Shown piece by piece: positions 35,514 to 43,539 of a stretch of 64,000 nucleotides of DNA. A model generated the notes under the pieces. The model made no database searches, was not told the origin of the DNA, and was given only the letters and a program-made list of their open reading frames with translations. Made by a program: the position numbers and the translations under genes. Position 1 is the stretch's first letter, and every line of letters begins with the position of its first letter. Source of the DNA: an uncultured Pseudomonadota bacterium (lineage in GTDB: Bacteria > Bdellovibrionota_B > Oligoflexia > Oligoflexales > CAIYRB01); the NCBI GenBank assembly GCA_903928445.1, contig CAIYRB010000182.1:32417-96416 (forward strand). Reading direction: 5' to 3'.

Positions 35514-35753
35514 ATGTCGGACTGGCAACTACTGCAGATCAGCCGGAGGGGGGTCGCCATGGACCCTCGAAGCGGTGACAGCTACCGCCTCAATGAGAGC
35601 GCGACCCTGGTTTTGCGCGGCTTGCAGGAGGGCTTAAGCCCGCAACTGATCGCCGAGGCGCTGAGTCGGGAGTTCGACGTCGCTTACGGCCCCGCACTGT
35701 CCGATGTCTACGAATTTACCGCCATGCTCAACTCCCAAGGATTTTCCGCATGA
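35514..35753 (+). CDS. PqqD-like peptide chaperone / RiPP recognition element
   Basis: A 79-residue protein with the PqqD pattern: an N-terminal strand (LLQISRRGVAMDPRSGD), the conserved YRLNESATLVLRGL block, and a C-terminal helix region SREFDVAYGPALSDVYEF leading to LNSQGFS. In PQQ, lasso-peptide and other ribosomal peptide pathways this winged-helix fold binds leader peptides. AGGAG lies 7 bases upstream of ATG. It overlaps the ATP-grasp gene (ATGA), so equal expression is likely. It is not true PqqD, because no PQQ genes are near. A binding partner is proposed in the decarboxylase N-terminus. Confidence 0.82.
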   Translation: MSDWQLLQISRRGVAMDPRSGDSYRLNESATLVLRGLQEGLSPQLIAEALSREFDVAYGPALSDVYEFTAMLNSQGFSA

Positions 35754-36796
35754 AGCCACTGGTCATCGCCCTCTCCGGGATCAACGCCACGGATAATCCA
35801 GGGCCTGGCGTAGCGATTGCTCGTAGTTTAAAGGAGTCGGGACGACCGGTGCGCATCATCGGCCTTGGCTATGATGCGAACGACCCGGGCCACTACCTAA
35901 AGTCATGGATCGACCAGAGCTACCTGCTCCCCTATCCGAGCAAAGGCTGGAAGGTCGTGTCGGAGCGCCTACAGACGATCAGAAATGAGACCGGCTTCGA
36001 GTTTTTGCTGCCAAATCTCGATGTCGAACTCCCGCTCTATATCAAGTACGCCAACGAACTTAAAATCATGGGTATTCGCTGCCTGTTGCCGACTCAAGAG
36101 CAATTCGACTTGCGCAGCAAGGCGAATCTAACGGTCCTGACCGATGCGATTGGCTGCCAGTACCCGAAGACCGAGTGCGCTTACTCCATCGATGAGTTGT
36201 ATAAGATCATTCCTGAGAAAATAGACTTTCCCGCCGTCGTCAAAGGCAACTACTACAAAGCCTACAAAGTTTACAATCACAGCTCGGCGGTGGAAAAGGC
36301 CACGGAAATCGCTGCCGAGTGGGGCTTTCCCTTAGTGATCCAAAAATATATTGAAGGCCCGGAAATCAACCTGATCGGTCTAGGCGACGGACAGGGTGAG
36401 CTGTGCGGCTGTGTGTGCATTAAAAAGCAGACGAAAACCGATCTCGGCAAAGTTTGGACAGCGGTGACGATTCATGACGAGCAGCTGATCGAACTGGCCA
36501 AATCCTTTTGCAAGACCACTAAGTGGCGTGGCCCCTTTGAGTTGGAAGCGATGCGGCATCAGCAGCAGATTTACTTGATTGAGATCAATCCGAGATTTCC
36601 TGCTTGGGTCTACTTTGCGACTGCAGTCGGCGTGAATTTGCCCGACCGCATGCTCGATTTTATTTTGACGGGCGAATGCAACCGGGACTTGTCCTATCCG
36701 GTCAGCAAGCATTTGATTCGGTTCACGCAGGAATGCGTCGGCGACTGGGACTTATTTCACGATCTGATTACACTTGGTCAACAAGGAGCCAGTTAG
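35750..36796 (+). CDS. ATP-grasp ligase of the PqqD/decarboxylase cluster
   Basis: A 348-residue protein. The N-terminal pre-ATP-grasp part begins IALSGINATDNPGPGVAIAR. The ATP-binding region includes FPAVVKGNYYKAYKVYN (about 160-176) and VIQKYIEGPEIN (about 196-207), and the metal-binding end reads FELEAM (Glu264 and Glu266) and EINPRFPAW (Glu278, Asn280, Arg282). The enzyme should make an acyl-phosphate and ligate a carboxylate to an amine or other nucleophile. It resembles carbamoyl-phosphate-synthase-type ATP-grasp folds. Substrates are unknown. It is coupled to pqqD by overlap and its stop is directly followed by the decarboxylase ATG. Confidence 0.82.
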   Translation: MKPLVIALSGINATDNPGPGVAIARSLKESGRPVRIIGLGYDANDPGHYLKSWIDQSYLLPYPSKGWKVVSERLQTIRNETGFEFLLPNLDVELPLYIKYANELKIMGIRCLLPTQEQFDLRSKANLTVLTDAIGCQYPKTECAYSIDELYKIIPEKIDFPAVVKGNYYKAYKVYNHSSAVEKATEIAAEWGFPLVIQKYIEGPEINLIGLGDGQGELCGCVCIKKQTKTDLGKVWTAVTIHDEQLIELAKSFCKTTKWRGPFELEAMRHQQQIYLIEINPRFPAWVYFATAVGVNLPDRMLDFILTGECNRDLSYPVSKHLIRFTQECVGDWDLFHDLITLGQQGAS

Positions 36797-38158
36797 ATGA
36801 AAGTCTACGAGAAGCCTACAATGGTTAAGGTCGGCAACCCGATGTATTCAAAAAACGGGATGACACTCGATAACTTTAGTCAGATCCGCAAGGATATCTG
36901 CGGGCACCGCATCGGCGACCTAGTTGAAAAATATGGCTCGCCGCTGTTTGTCTTTTCTCAAGTAAGCTTAATTGAAAAATATCAAGCGGCTTACAAGGCG
37001 GTGTCGGACCAGTACAGCAATGTTCAGTTTGGCTGGAGCTACAAGACTAATTATCTGAGAGCCGTGTGCCAAACCTTTCACCGCCTGGGTGCACTGGCCG
37101 AAGTGGTGAGCGACTTTGAATACGAAAAGGCCAGAAATCTAGGCATCGCTGGCAAAGATATCATCTACAACGGGCCCTACAAAACTAAGGAGTCGTTGCT
37201 CACGGCGGTGACTGAAGGGGCGATCATCAATATCGACCACTTCGGCGAAATCGAAGACTTAGAATCTATCGCTATCCAACTCGGTCGGGAGATCTCCATC
37301 GGCATCCGCATCAACTGCCAAACGGGAATCTATCCACACTGGAGTCGCTTTGGTTTTAACCTCGAAAGTGGTCATGCGCTTGGCGCTGTGCGCAGAATCC
37401 ATGACAGTCCGCATCTGAATCTAACGGGTATCCATAGCCATATCGGGACCTTTGTCATCGATCACCAGGCCTATAAAAAGGCCGCGGAGAAGGTCGTCGA
37501 GTTTATGCATGAGGTTGAAGCGATCACCCGCTTGCCGATCACTTACCTGGATCTTGGTGGCGGCTTTGCCAGCCTCAACCGACTAAAGGGGGTCTATCAG
37601 GCTCCCGAGATCGCCATTCCATCTGTCGAAAAATATGCGCAAAGCTTGACCGAGCCCCTCAAGCCGCTGAAGGACCGCTTAAATCCACCGAAGCTGCTTA
37701 TGGAGCTTGGGCGGCACTTGGTTGATGAATCGGGGTATCTCGTGACCTCAGTCGTCGCTGACAAAATCCTACCCGATGGGCGGCGCTCCTATGTCCTCGA
37801 TGCCGGGGTCAATCTACTGTACACGTCGTCTTGGTACCGGTTCTGTGTCGAGTCAGCGACGCCGCTTAAGGGTATGCTCGAACCGGCGATACTCAATGGC
37901 CCGTTGTGCATGAACATCGATGTGGTGGACGAGTGTATTATGTTGCCGCGCATGGCGAGAGGCCAACAATTGATCCTGTCGCCGGTCGGTGCCTACAATA
38001 TGACGCAATCGATGCAGTTTATACGCTATAGACCTGCTGCAGTGATGATCCTAGAGTCCGGACAGGATATCGAAATTAAGCGCAGGGAAACCCTCGCTGA
38101 TGTCGAGAGCACCGAGTCGGACTTACCGAGCGAGCAACAAATGCGCGAGATCGCTTAG
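36797..38158 (+). CDS. Type III PLP-dependent decarboxylase with an N-terminal leader-like motif
   Basis: A 453-residue alanine-racemase-fold decarboxylase related to diaminopimelate/ornithine decarboxylases. The PLP lysine is about Lys83 (GWSYKTNYLRAV); other sites are GIHSHIGTF (211-219), LDLGGGFAS (251-259), Cys371 in NGPLC, and GAYNMTQS (398-405). EPGR of the family is changed to ELGR (303-306). The first 21 residues are unusual: Tyr4-x2-Pro7-x-Met9-x3-Gly13 matches the leader motif YxxPxLxxxG of lasso peptides, which PqqD-like domains bind. ATG follows the ATP-grasp stop with no gap; an internal ATG at residue 22 is a possible second start. The substrate is unknown. Confidence 0.85.
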   Translation: MKVYEKPTMVKVGNPMYSKNGMTLDNFSQIRKDICGHRIGDLVEKYGSPLFVFSQVSLIEKYQAAYKAVSDQYSNVQFGWSYKTNYLRAVCQTFHRLGALAEVVSDFEYEKARNLGIAGKDIIYNGPYKTKESLLTAVTEGAIINIDHFGEIEDLESIAIQLGREISIGIRINCQTGIYPHWSRFGFNLESGHALGAVRRIHDSPHLNLTGIHSHIGTFVIDHQAYKKAAEKVVEFMHEVEAITRLPITYLDLGGGFASLNRLKGVYQAPEIAIPSVEKYAQSLTEPLKPLKDRLNPPKLLMELGRHLVDESGYLVTSVVADKILPDGRRSYVLDAGVNLLYTSSWYRFCVESATPLKGMLEPAILNGPLCMNIDVVDECIMLPRMARGQQLILSPVGAYNMTQSMQFIRYRPAAVMILESGQDIEIKRRETLADVESTESDLPSEQQMREIA

Positions 38159-38169
38159 AGCCAACTCAC

Positions 38170-40260
38170 TTGATTAACCGGCGGAATGCGATTGCTATGG
38201 CGATTCCCGCGACCATTTTTGGGCACCTTAGGCTTGTCCCTGCTCCTGAGCGTCTCAGGGCCATGCTGCGACGCCCGCTGTTAGAGCAGGAGAAAGTAAC
38301 CGCCTTGATGGTGGTCTTTATGCTGCTGTTAAATCCTCTGAGCGCCCTTGCCGGGTTGGCGAGTTGGAGTGTTCTCGGCCTGCTGTTGCTAGATGTGAAA
38401 TCGATCAATATTCGGTCCATGGGCCATGTGGTTCTGATCAATGTGTTTCTGACGGGAGCCTTTGCCTGGTCGGCTGGCGCGGACCACGGACATCTGCTCG
38501 GCCCAGTGGCGGTGGCGGTTACGCTGTGTATTTTGTTGGTGTACCTTTGCCAGAGATTGTGGTGGCTCAGTGGCCTGCCGGTGCTAGTGACGCCGACGCT
38601 CGTCACCTTAAAACTCCTGACGTACTTTAAGCTGTTGTTGCCGGCCCCGGCGTATCAAGTGCAAGGGTCGGTTGGAGGCTATCTGATCCTGGTGGGTCTG
38701 GCGCTGTGGGCGGTGTATTCGCCGCTGTCGGCGCTGATCGTCGGCCTTGGTGCTGGCATCTCGCTTGTGGTTAACGCGGGCGGAGATACTGCGACCATAG
38801 CCGTCCCGGCGATGGCTTTTTTTGTCGTCGTAGTCGCTGCGAATCGAACGTCGCTAGCGGCGCTAACTTGGGCCGGTATCGGTGCTGCGGTGGCATCGGT
38901 ATGGATGACTTACCTACAGATTCAGAGCGGTCCGAATATCGACTTAGTCGCAGGTCTGCTGGTGGTAAACGTTTGCGCTGCTTCGTGCCTGTACGGCTAC
39001 CTATTGTCGTCCAAACCGGCCTTTTACCAGCCATGGTATCTCAGGCCAGAGGATAAGCTCGACACCGTGGCTCATGGTTGGAGCCGCTTTCGTAGTGGTG
39101 AAGCTCGGATCTATTGTCCGTTTGCTGGGCGTTGGGCGGTTTATCAGGGTTTTAACGGTGCTTGGACCCACCAGGGGATATGGCGTCACAGCCTGGATTT
39201 TGTCATCCGCGATGACCGTGGCCAGTCGTTTAGAACCTTTGGCCATACGCCTGAGGACTACTACGCCTTTGGACAACCGATCATCGCTCCGACGACTGGT
39301 TATGTCGTCGGTTTATGTGACCACTTTCCTGATAACGTCATTGGCGCCGTGGACAATCAAAATGCCTGGGGAAACTACGTCATCATTCGCGATGCCTTTG
39401 GCGCGCATGTGGTGATTGCACATCTGCAGCATCAATCGATAAGCTGCAAACTCTATCAATTTATCGAGGCTGGACAGGAACTCGGTCGCTGTGGCAACAG
39501 TGGCTATTCCCCTGAACCGCATATCCATGTCCACGTTCAGGTAGGACCCTACCTAGGAAGCGAAACCATCGCGTTTCACCTGATGAATTATATCAACGAT
39601 CGGGGTGACGCAGCCGTCTTCGAGTCGCACGCCGTTCCCCAGCTTGGCGACACGGTGATCAATCCGCCGATGAATGAAAGCTTAGCCAAGACGATGAGCT
39701 TTGTGCTGGGTGATCGCTTTGCGATCACCGATCGGCGCCGTCTCGGGGAGGCGCCACTTGCCGAGGTGACGAATCAACTGGATCCCGTCACCGGCACGAT
39801 GTTCTTTGCAAGCGGTACCGCCAAATTGTATCACTCGCGCTACGGTAGTAATTTTTGCTTTACCTATTATAGCGGTCCGAGAGCCCACCCCTTGTTTGAT
39901 CTCATGGTTGCCCTGCCAAGGCTCCCGCTGCTTTTTGACGTCGTCTGTCATTTTGCCGACCAGGCGCCACAGCAGAGGCGAGGTTGGTCGAGGTACAAAG
40001 GGTACCTAGCACAATGGTTGCCGGCGTCGCTGCAACGACCAAACGGTCTCTACCGCTTCGACGCGAGGAGGCTCGAGGTCAAAGGCAGTGTCGAGGGATC
40101 TCATGGTACGTTGGTCACCCATTGTAAAATCGACCCGCTCGACGGCATTTGCGAGTTCTCAGTGAGTGACAGGCACTACTCAGTCGCTTGCGTCGACCAT
40201 GTCGGTAGTGGTGCTCAAAAGGCGCAGACGCTGACCCCGAGGTTGACCGTTGTGGCGTAG
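38170..40260 (+). CDS. Urea-transporter-like membrane domain fused to M23 metallopeptidase domain
   Basis: A 696-residue protein. Residues about 35-280 contain about ten membrane segments with urea-transporter-like features: LLNPLSALAGLASW, SGLPVLVTPTLVTLKL and VGGYLILVGLALW. Residues about 305-480 form an M23 peptidase domain: WRHSLDF (His340, Asp343), YVIIRDAFGAHVVIAHL, GRCGNSGYSPEP and HIHVHVQ (His451, His453). M23 enzymes cleave peptidoglycan cross-links or interpeptides. A 200-residue C-terminal domain is unassigned. The start is uncertain: TTG 38170 or ATG 38197. The membrane domain and the protease are in one polypeptide, an odd pairing. The urea-transporter assignment is moderate; the M23 part is firm. 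Confidence 0.75.
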   Translation: MINRRNAIAMAIPATIFGHLRLVPAPERLRAMLRRPLLEQEKVTALMVVFMLLLNPLSALAGLASWSVLGLLLLDVKSINIRSMGHVVLINVFLTGAFAWSAGADHGHLLGPVAVAVTLCILLVYLCQRLWWLSGLPVLVTPTLVTLKLLTYFKLLLPAPAYQVQGSVGGYLILVGLALWAVYSPLSALIVGLGAGISLVVNAGGDTATIAVPAMAFFVVVVAANRTSLAALTWAGIGAAVASVWMTYLQIQSGPNIDLVAGLLVVNVCAASCLYGYLLSSKPAFYQPWYLRPEDKLDTVAHGWSRFRSGEARIYCPFAGRWAVYQGFNGAWTHQGIWRHSLDFVIRDDRGQSFRTFGHTPEDYYAFGQPIIAPTTGYVVGLCDHFPDNVIGAVDNQNAWGNYVIIRDAFGAHVVIAHLQHQSISCKLYQFIEAGQELGRCGNSGYSPEPHIHVHVQVGPYLGSETIAFHLMNYINDRGDAAVFESHAVPQLGDTVINPPMNESLAKTMSFVLGDRFAITDRRRLGEAPLAEVTNQLDPVTGTMFFASGTAKLYHSRYGSNFCFTYYSGPRAHPLFDLMVALPRLPLLFDVVCHFADQAPQQRRGWSRYKGYLAQWLPASLQRPNGLYRFDARRLEVKGSVEGSHGTLVTHCKIDPLDGICEFSVSDRHYSVACVDHVGSGAQKAQTLTPRLTVVA

Positions 40261-40346
40261 GTTAATGTTTGGACAACCGATTTGCCTGGTTCATGAGGCC
40301 AGGCTATAGTGTTAGGACCTATTCCAAATCCCTAGCGAGGACCAAG

Positions 40347-41537
40347 ATGAAACGCGGTTTATCAGTTCTTTTCATCGCCTATTCCCTTTGCTCCAATCTG
40401 GCTTTTGCAAAGGACCAAAAGCAATGGTTCAACCAAGGGGCTGCCGAGTACTTCGCCTCGCGCTGCAACACAGCCCTAGAGCCGCTTTATCAAGCGTCTA
40501 TCCTGGACGGCCCGCTGACGAGTCAAGCGCACCTCTATTTGGCGCACTGCCAGTCGGTGCTGGGTCAGAATGATAACGCTGCCTTTCATTTGGAACAGGT
40601 CGAGGCGAAGGCCCTGCCCACCAAGGCCGATAAGAAGTTGTTTCATGAATTGAAGCACAAGCATAAAGCCGAGCTCGACAAGCTTACAGCGATCGGCTTC
40701 TCGTTCTCTCCCTATTATGGCTTCACAACGGTATCGCCGGATTCGACTAAGTCGGGATCGAGCTACTACGGCGGCGCGCTCAGTGCTTACCGTCCGAAAT
40801 GGTCGGTCGGTCTTGGCTACGAAGGCCTCGGGATCGACATGAACGTAAAGAATGTGGCGAATTATTCACAGTCGATGATCTTTGCGCAAGGCGGCTATTT
40901 CGTTCTGGATAGTTTGAAGCTGAGCGCGTCGGCAACCTCGGTCGAGGGGTCCACCGACCAGATGAAGGGTATCACAGTCATAGGTGTGCAGGCTGACTAC
41001 TACGTCACGCCGGTTGTCGACCTCTTTGTCGAAGGGTATTCGTCGCAGTACCCGAAACTTCTAGCCGACAGCAAGTATACCTTTCAGTACCCGGTGTCGG
41101 CTACGCAGTTCGTGATCGGGTCGTCGTTCCCGATCTATAACGCGCTGACCTACGGCTTTAACGGTGCGGCGAGCGTCACGTCGATTTCCTTAAACAAGTC
41201 GTCTGACAAGTCAGCGGTGATCGACAAGTCGCTTGAGCACGATACTACTCGGTATGAAGTGGTCCTATCGAGCTGGTGCAGTGCTGCCACAGCGAGCATC
41301 ACTTATTGGGCTGGGACCGAGGTCCTTGGGGTTCGGGGGAGAGGTGCTGTTATCAATAATTCGACCGAGCAGAAAACGGGCGGCGTGAAATTGAGTGCTG
41401 GCTACAGCATCAACAAATATGTTGGAGTTGGCGCCTCGGTGTCACAAGAGACCTACAAGGCATCCGATTTGACCAGTGGCACATATAAAGATTTTACCTC
41501 CACTGGAGGCATGGGTACCCTATCGCTCAATTGGTGA
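40347..41537 (+). CDS. TPR-like/beta-barrel outer-membrane protein
   Basis: About 396 residues from ATG 40347, with GAGG 7 bases upstream; the frame opens at 40269 but the signal peptide starts here and ends near LAFAK. Residues about 22-105 are helical and TPR-like (AAEYFASRCNTALEPLYQ, AHLYLAHCQSVLGQNDNA). From about residue 115 to the end there are alternating strands rich in Ser, Tyr, Gly and Val, and the last residue is Trp in GTLSLNW, as expected for a barrel inserted by the BAM machinery. It lies between the UT-M23 fusion and the ABC genes, and may be the outer-membrane part of the system. Confidence 0.72.
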   Translation: MKRGLSVLFIAYSLCSNLAFAKDQKQWFNQGAAEYFASRCNTALEPLYQASILDGPLTSQAHLYLAHCQSVLGQNDNAAFHLEQVEAKALPTKADKKLFHELKHKHKAELDKLTAIGFSFSPYYGFTTVSPDSTKSGSSYYGGALSAYRPKWSVGLGYEGLGIDMNVKNVANYSQSMIFAQGGYFVLDSLKLSASATSVEGSTDQMKGITVIGVQADYYVTPVVDLFVEGYSSQYPKLLADSKYTFQYPVSATQFVIGSSFPIYNALTYGFNGAASVTSISLNKSSDKSAVIDKSLEHDTTRYEVVLSSWCSAATASITYWAGTEVLGVRGRGAVINNSTEQKTGGVKLSAGYSINKYVGVGASVSQETYKASDLTSGTYKDFTSTGGMGTLSLNW

Positions 41538-41542
41538 TCTAG

Positions 41543-42430
41543 GTGAATCCTTCCAAAGGCGAGACGATTGTCGATATCAGGGGCCTCGGCAAAACCTATG
41601 GGTCTGCCGAGGTCCTTAGTGACGTCAGCTTTACCATCAAGGCCGGCGAGTGTTTTGGTCTACTCGGGCCGAATGGTGCTGGTAAGTCGACCATTATCAA
41701 GGTGATCTACGGAGTCGTCGCGCGCTCGCGTGGCGACCTGCAGGTCATGGGATTTGATCCCCAAGTGGACGCTATGGAGCTGAGGCGACACCTGGGCGTG
41801 GTCATGCAGGAAGATGCCCTCGATGAAGCTATGACAGTGCGCAATAACATGATGATGTTCTGCCGTTTCCATAGTCTAAAGGGCGCCGAAGCGGCTAAAC
41901 GCGTCGATGACTTACTCGAGTCGATGTCGCTGCTTATGAAGGCGCATGCGCGAATTTCAACCTTATCGGGTGGTATGCGCCGGCGTCTTGCCTTTGTGCG
42001 GTCACTGCTGTCCCAGCCGAAGTTGTTGATCCTAGATGAGCCGACCACAGGGCTGGATCCAGCGGTGAGGCACGCGCTTTGGGACAAGATTCGTGAACTC
42101 AAACGTGGTGGCACCACCATTCTTTTGACGACGCATTATATGGATGAGGCCGAACTTCTCTGTGACCGACTGGTGGTGATCGACCAAGGCCGGGTAAACA
42201 TCCAGGGTAAGCCTAGGCAGTTAATCGACGAGCACTGCCCCGGCTATGTGGCGGTGTTTGGCCAAGGCTCCGATTTGGCTGCTGGGGCTATGCGCAGGGA
42301 GTATGCATCCTTGGATGCATACTCTCTGGAGCTGAAGCAGGGTGCTATGGCGCCTCACGTGCTGCGCCCAGCCAATTTGGAAGATGTTTTTTTAAAACTC
42401 ACCGGTCGGGTCTTAAAAGAAAATGACTAA
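41543..42430 (+). CDS. ABC transporter ATP-binding protein (NodI-type exporter family)
   Basis: A 295-residue ATPase with Walker A GPNGAGKST (residues 42-50), the signature LSGGMRRRLAF, Walker B LLILDEPTTGLDP and the switch histidine in TTHYMDEAE. The subfamily is that of drug, polysaccharide or antibiotic exporters, and it pairs with an ABC-2 permease as in NodI-NodJ. The start is GTG with a weak ribosome site. It overlaps the permease gene by 8 bases. Near its end, bases 42299-42324 hold a perfect 12-bp inverted repeat. Confidence 0.93.
   Translation: MNPSKGETIVDIRGLGKTYGSAEVLSDVSFTIKAGECFGLLGPNGAGKSTIIKVIYGVVARSRGDLQVMGFDPQVDAMELRRHLGVVMQEDALDEAMTVRNNMMMFCRFHSLKGAEAAKRVDDLLESMSLLMKAHARISTLSGGMRRRLAFVRSLLSQPKLLILDEPTTGLDPAVRHALWDKIRELKRGGTTILLTTHYMDEAELLCDRLVVIDQGRVNIQGKPRQLIDEHCPGYVAVFGQGSDLAAGAMRREYASLDAYSLELKQGAMAPHVLRPANLEDVFLKLTGRVLKEND
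42299..42324. repeat. Perfect 12-bp inverted repeat inside the ABC ATPase gene
   Basis: GAGTATGCATCC, two T, then GGATGCATACTC. The stem is perfect and the loop is only 2 bases, so in RNA a few inner pairs would open. It lies in the C-terminal coding region, about 100 bases before the permease start. It encodes REYASLDAYSLE, so it is tolerated as coding sequence. It could affect translation of the downstream permease or be chance. Confidence 0.5.
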
Positions 42431-43211
42431 TCGCCTACAAGTTGCGGCGCAGTCCCTGCGCCTTTCGGGTCTAGTGGCGCTGCGCCACTGGACGATCTTT
42501 CGCCGCGACTTTTTCGCCAATGTCTCGCCGACCTTGGTCGATCCCTTTCTCTATGTGTTGGTCTTTGGCACCTGGCTAGGAACACAAGTGCAGAGCTTTG
42601 GTCCCAGGTCTTACCTGGAGTTTATGGCTCCCGGTATTGCCGCGATGACGGCACTGTTTACGGCATTTTTTGAGGGCAGCTACGGCTTTTATGTGCGGCT
42701 TGAGTACGAGCACGTCTTCAAAGCGCTGATGACGACGCCGGTAGGTCCGCGGGAAATTCTCTTGGGTGAGTTGATTTGGCTAGGATCAAAGGGCGCGATC
42801 ATGGCGACCTTTGTCAGTATCGTGCTGGTGCTGCTCGGCGTCGCCAAGCCACAGGGACTGGTTCTGGTGCCATTCATGGGACTGCTCATTGGTGTATCCT
42901 GCGGCTCGGTCGGACTACTGGCCTGTACTTATGTAAAGAACATCAACCAATTTCAATCGATTTATGCCTGGATTATCAGCCCGATGTTTTTTGTCTCAGG
43001 GATGTTTGCTCCGACCGCATCGATGCCGCCTTTAGTGCAAAAGCTCTGTTGGCTCTCGCCGTTTTATCATGGCGTGCAGATTGCTCAGGCAACGCTTTGG
43101 TCGGAGCATGTGCTTAGCGCTTGGCTGGTGCATGGCGGCATCCTAACGGTCATGTCAGGCCTACTCATTGCGTGGATGTGGCGGCGGATCTATCCGCGGC
43201 TTTACGGTTAG
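42423..43211 (+). CDS. ABC-2 type transporter permease (NodJ-type)
   Basis: A 262-residue protein with about six membrane segments and the ABC-2 pattern: FFANVSPTLVDPFLYVLVFG, APGIAAMTALFTAFFEGSYG, MTTPVGPREILLGELIW and LSPFYHGVQIAQATLW. With the ATPase upstream it should form a homodimeric exporter for a lipid-like or small-molecule product. It is the last gene of the cluster, overlaps the ATPase stop by 8 bases, and is followed by 328 bases without an assigned gene. Confidence 0.92.
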   Translation: MTNRLQVAAQSLRLSGLVALRHWTIFRRDFFANVSPTLVDPFLYVLVFGTWLGTQVQSFGPRSYLEFMAPGIAAMTALFTAFFEGSYGFYVRLEYEHVFKALMTTPVGPREILLGELIWLGSKGAIMATFVSIVLVLLGVAKPQGLVLVPFMGLLIGVSCGSVGLLACTYVKNINQFQSIYAWIISPMFFVSGMFAPTASMPPLVQKLCWLSPFYHGVQIAQATLWSEHVLSAWLVHGGILTVMSGLLIAWMWRRIYPRLYG

Positions 43212-43539
43212 GCTGTGTTTAGAGCTCGCTAGGGCGGGTCACGATCTTTTGACGGTGGCTTAAAACGCTGTTGCTCTGCTTTGGTAGCGTCAGTCCTGAC
43301 CGCTCGTTCGATCTAGCTCACTTTGCCATTGCCACGCATGCGGTCGATGCCGAGTGCTTCATCCCGCTCAATGGCCATCGGCCATAGGTTGTATCGCTGG
43401 CATCGTCCGGGCTCCTGCGTCTCTTTGAGATGCTGCCAGATCCTGTTACTGAGCTGACTTGCTTGGCTTAAAAACTAATTATGGTTATATATGGCACCCC
43501 CACATCGTACTTTCATCAACTGCCGCAGCTGAGCCTGGC
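43212..43539. other. Gene-poor region between convergent genes, with a possible gene remnant
   Basis: No intact gene was found. The minus strand holds a stretch open for about 55 codons (about 43317-43480) that reads as protein-like sequence ending in IERDEALGIDRMRGNGKVS before a stop, with a stop just upstream of it and no good start; it may be the tail of a lost gene. On the plus strand, TTGGCT, 17 bases, then TATATA (43463-43491) looks like a sigma70 promoter, but it points into the end of the aquaporin gene. No clear terminator for either flanking gene was seen. Confidence 0.35.

Noticed and set aside
35514..35753. True pqqD of a PQQ pathway
   Set aside because: No pqqA, B, C or E is nearby, and the neighbours are ATP-grasp and decarboxylase genes.
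35514..38158. A classical lasso-peptide cluster
   Set aside because: No B2-type protease or asparagine-synthetase-like cyclase is present; only the recognition motif and a PqqD-like protein fit.
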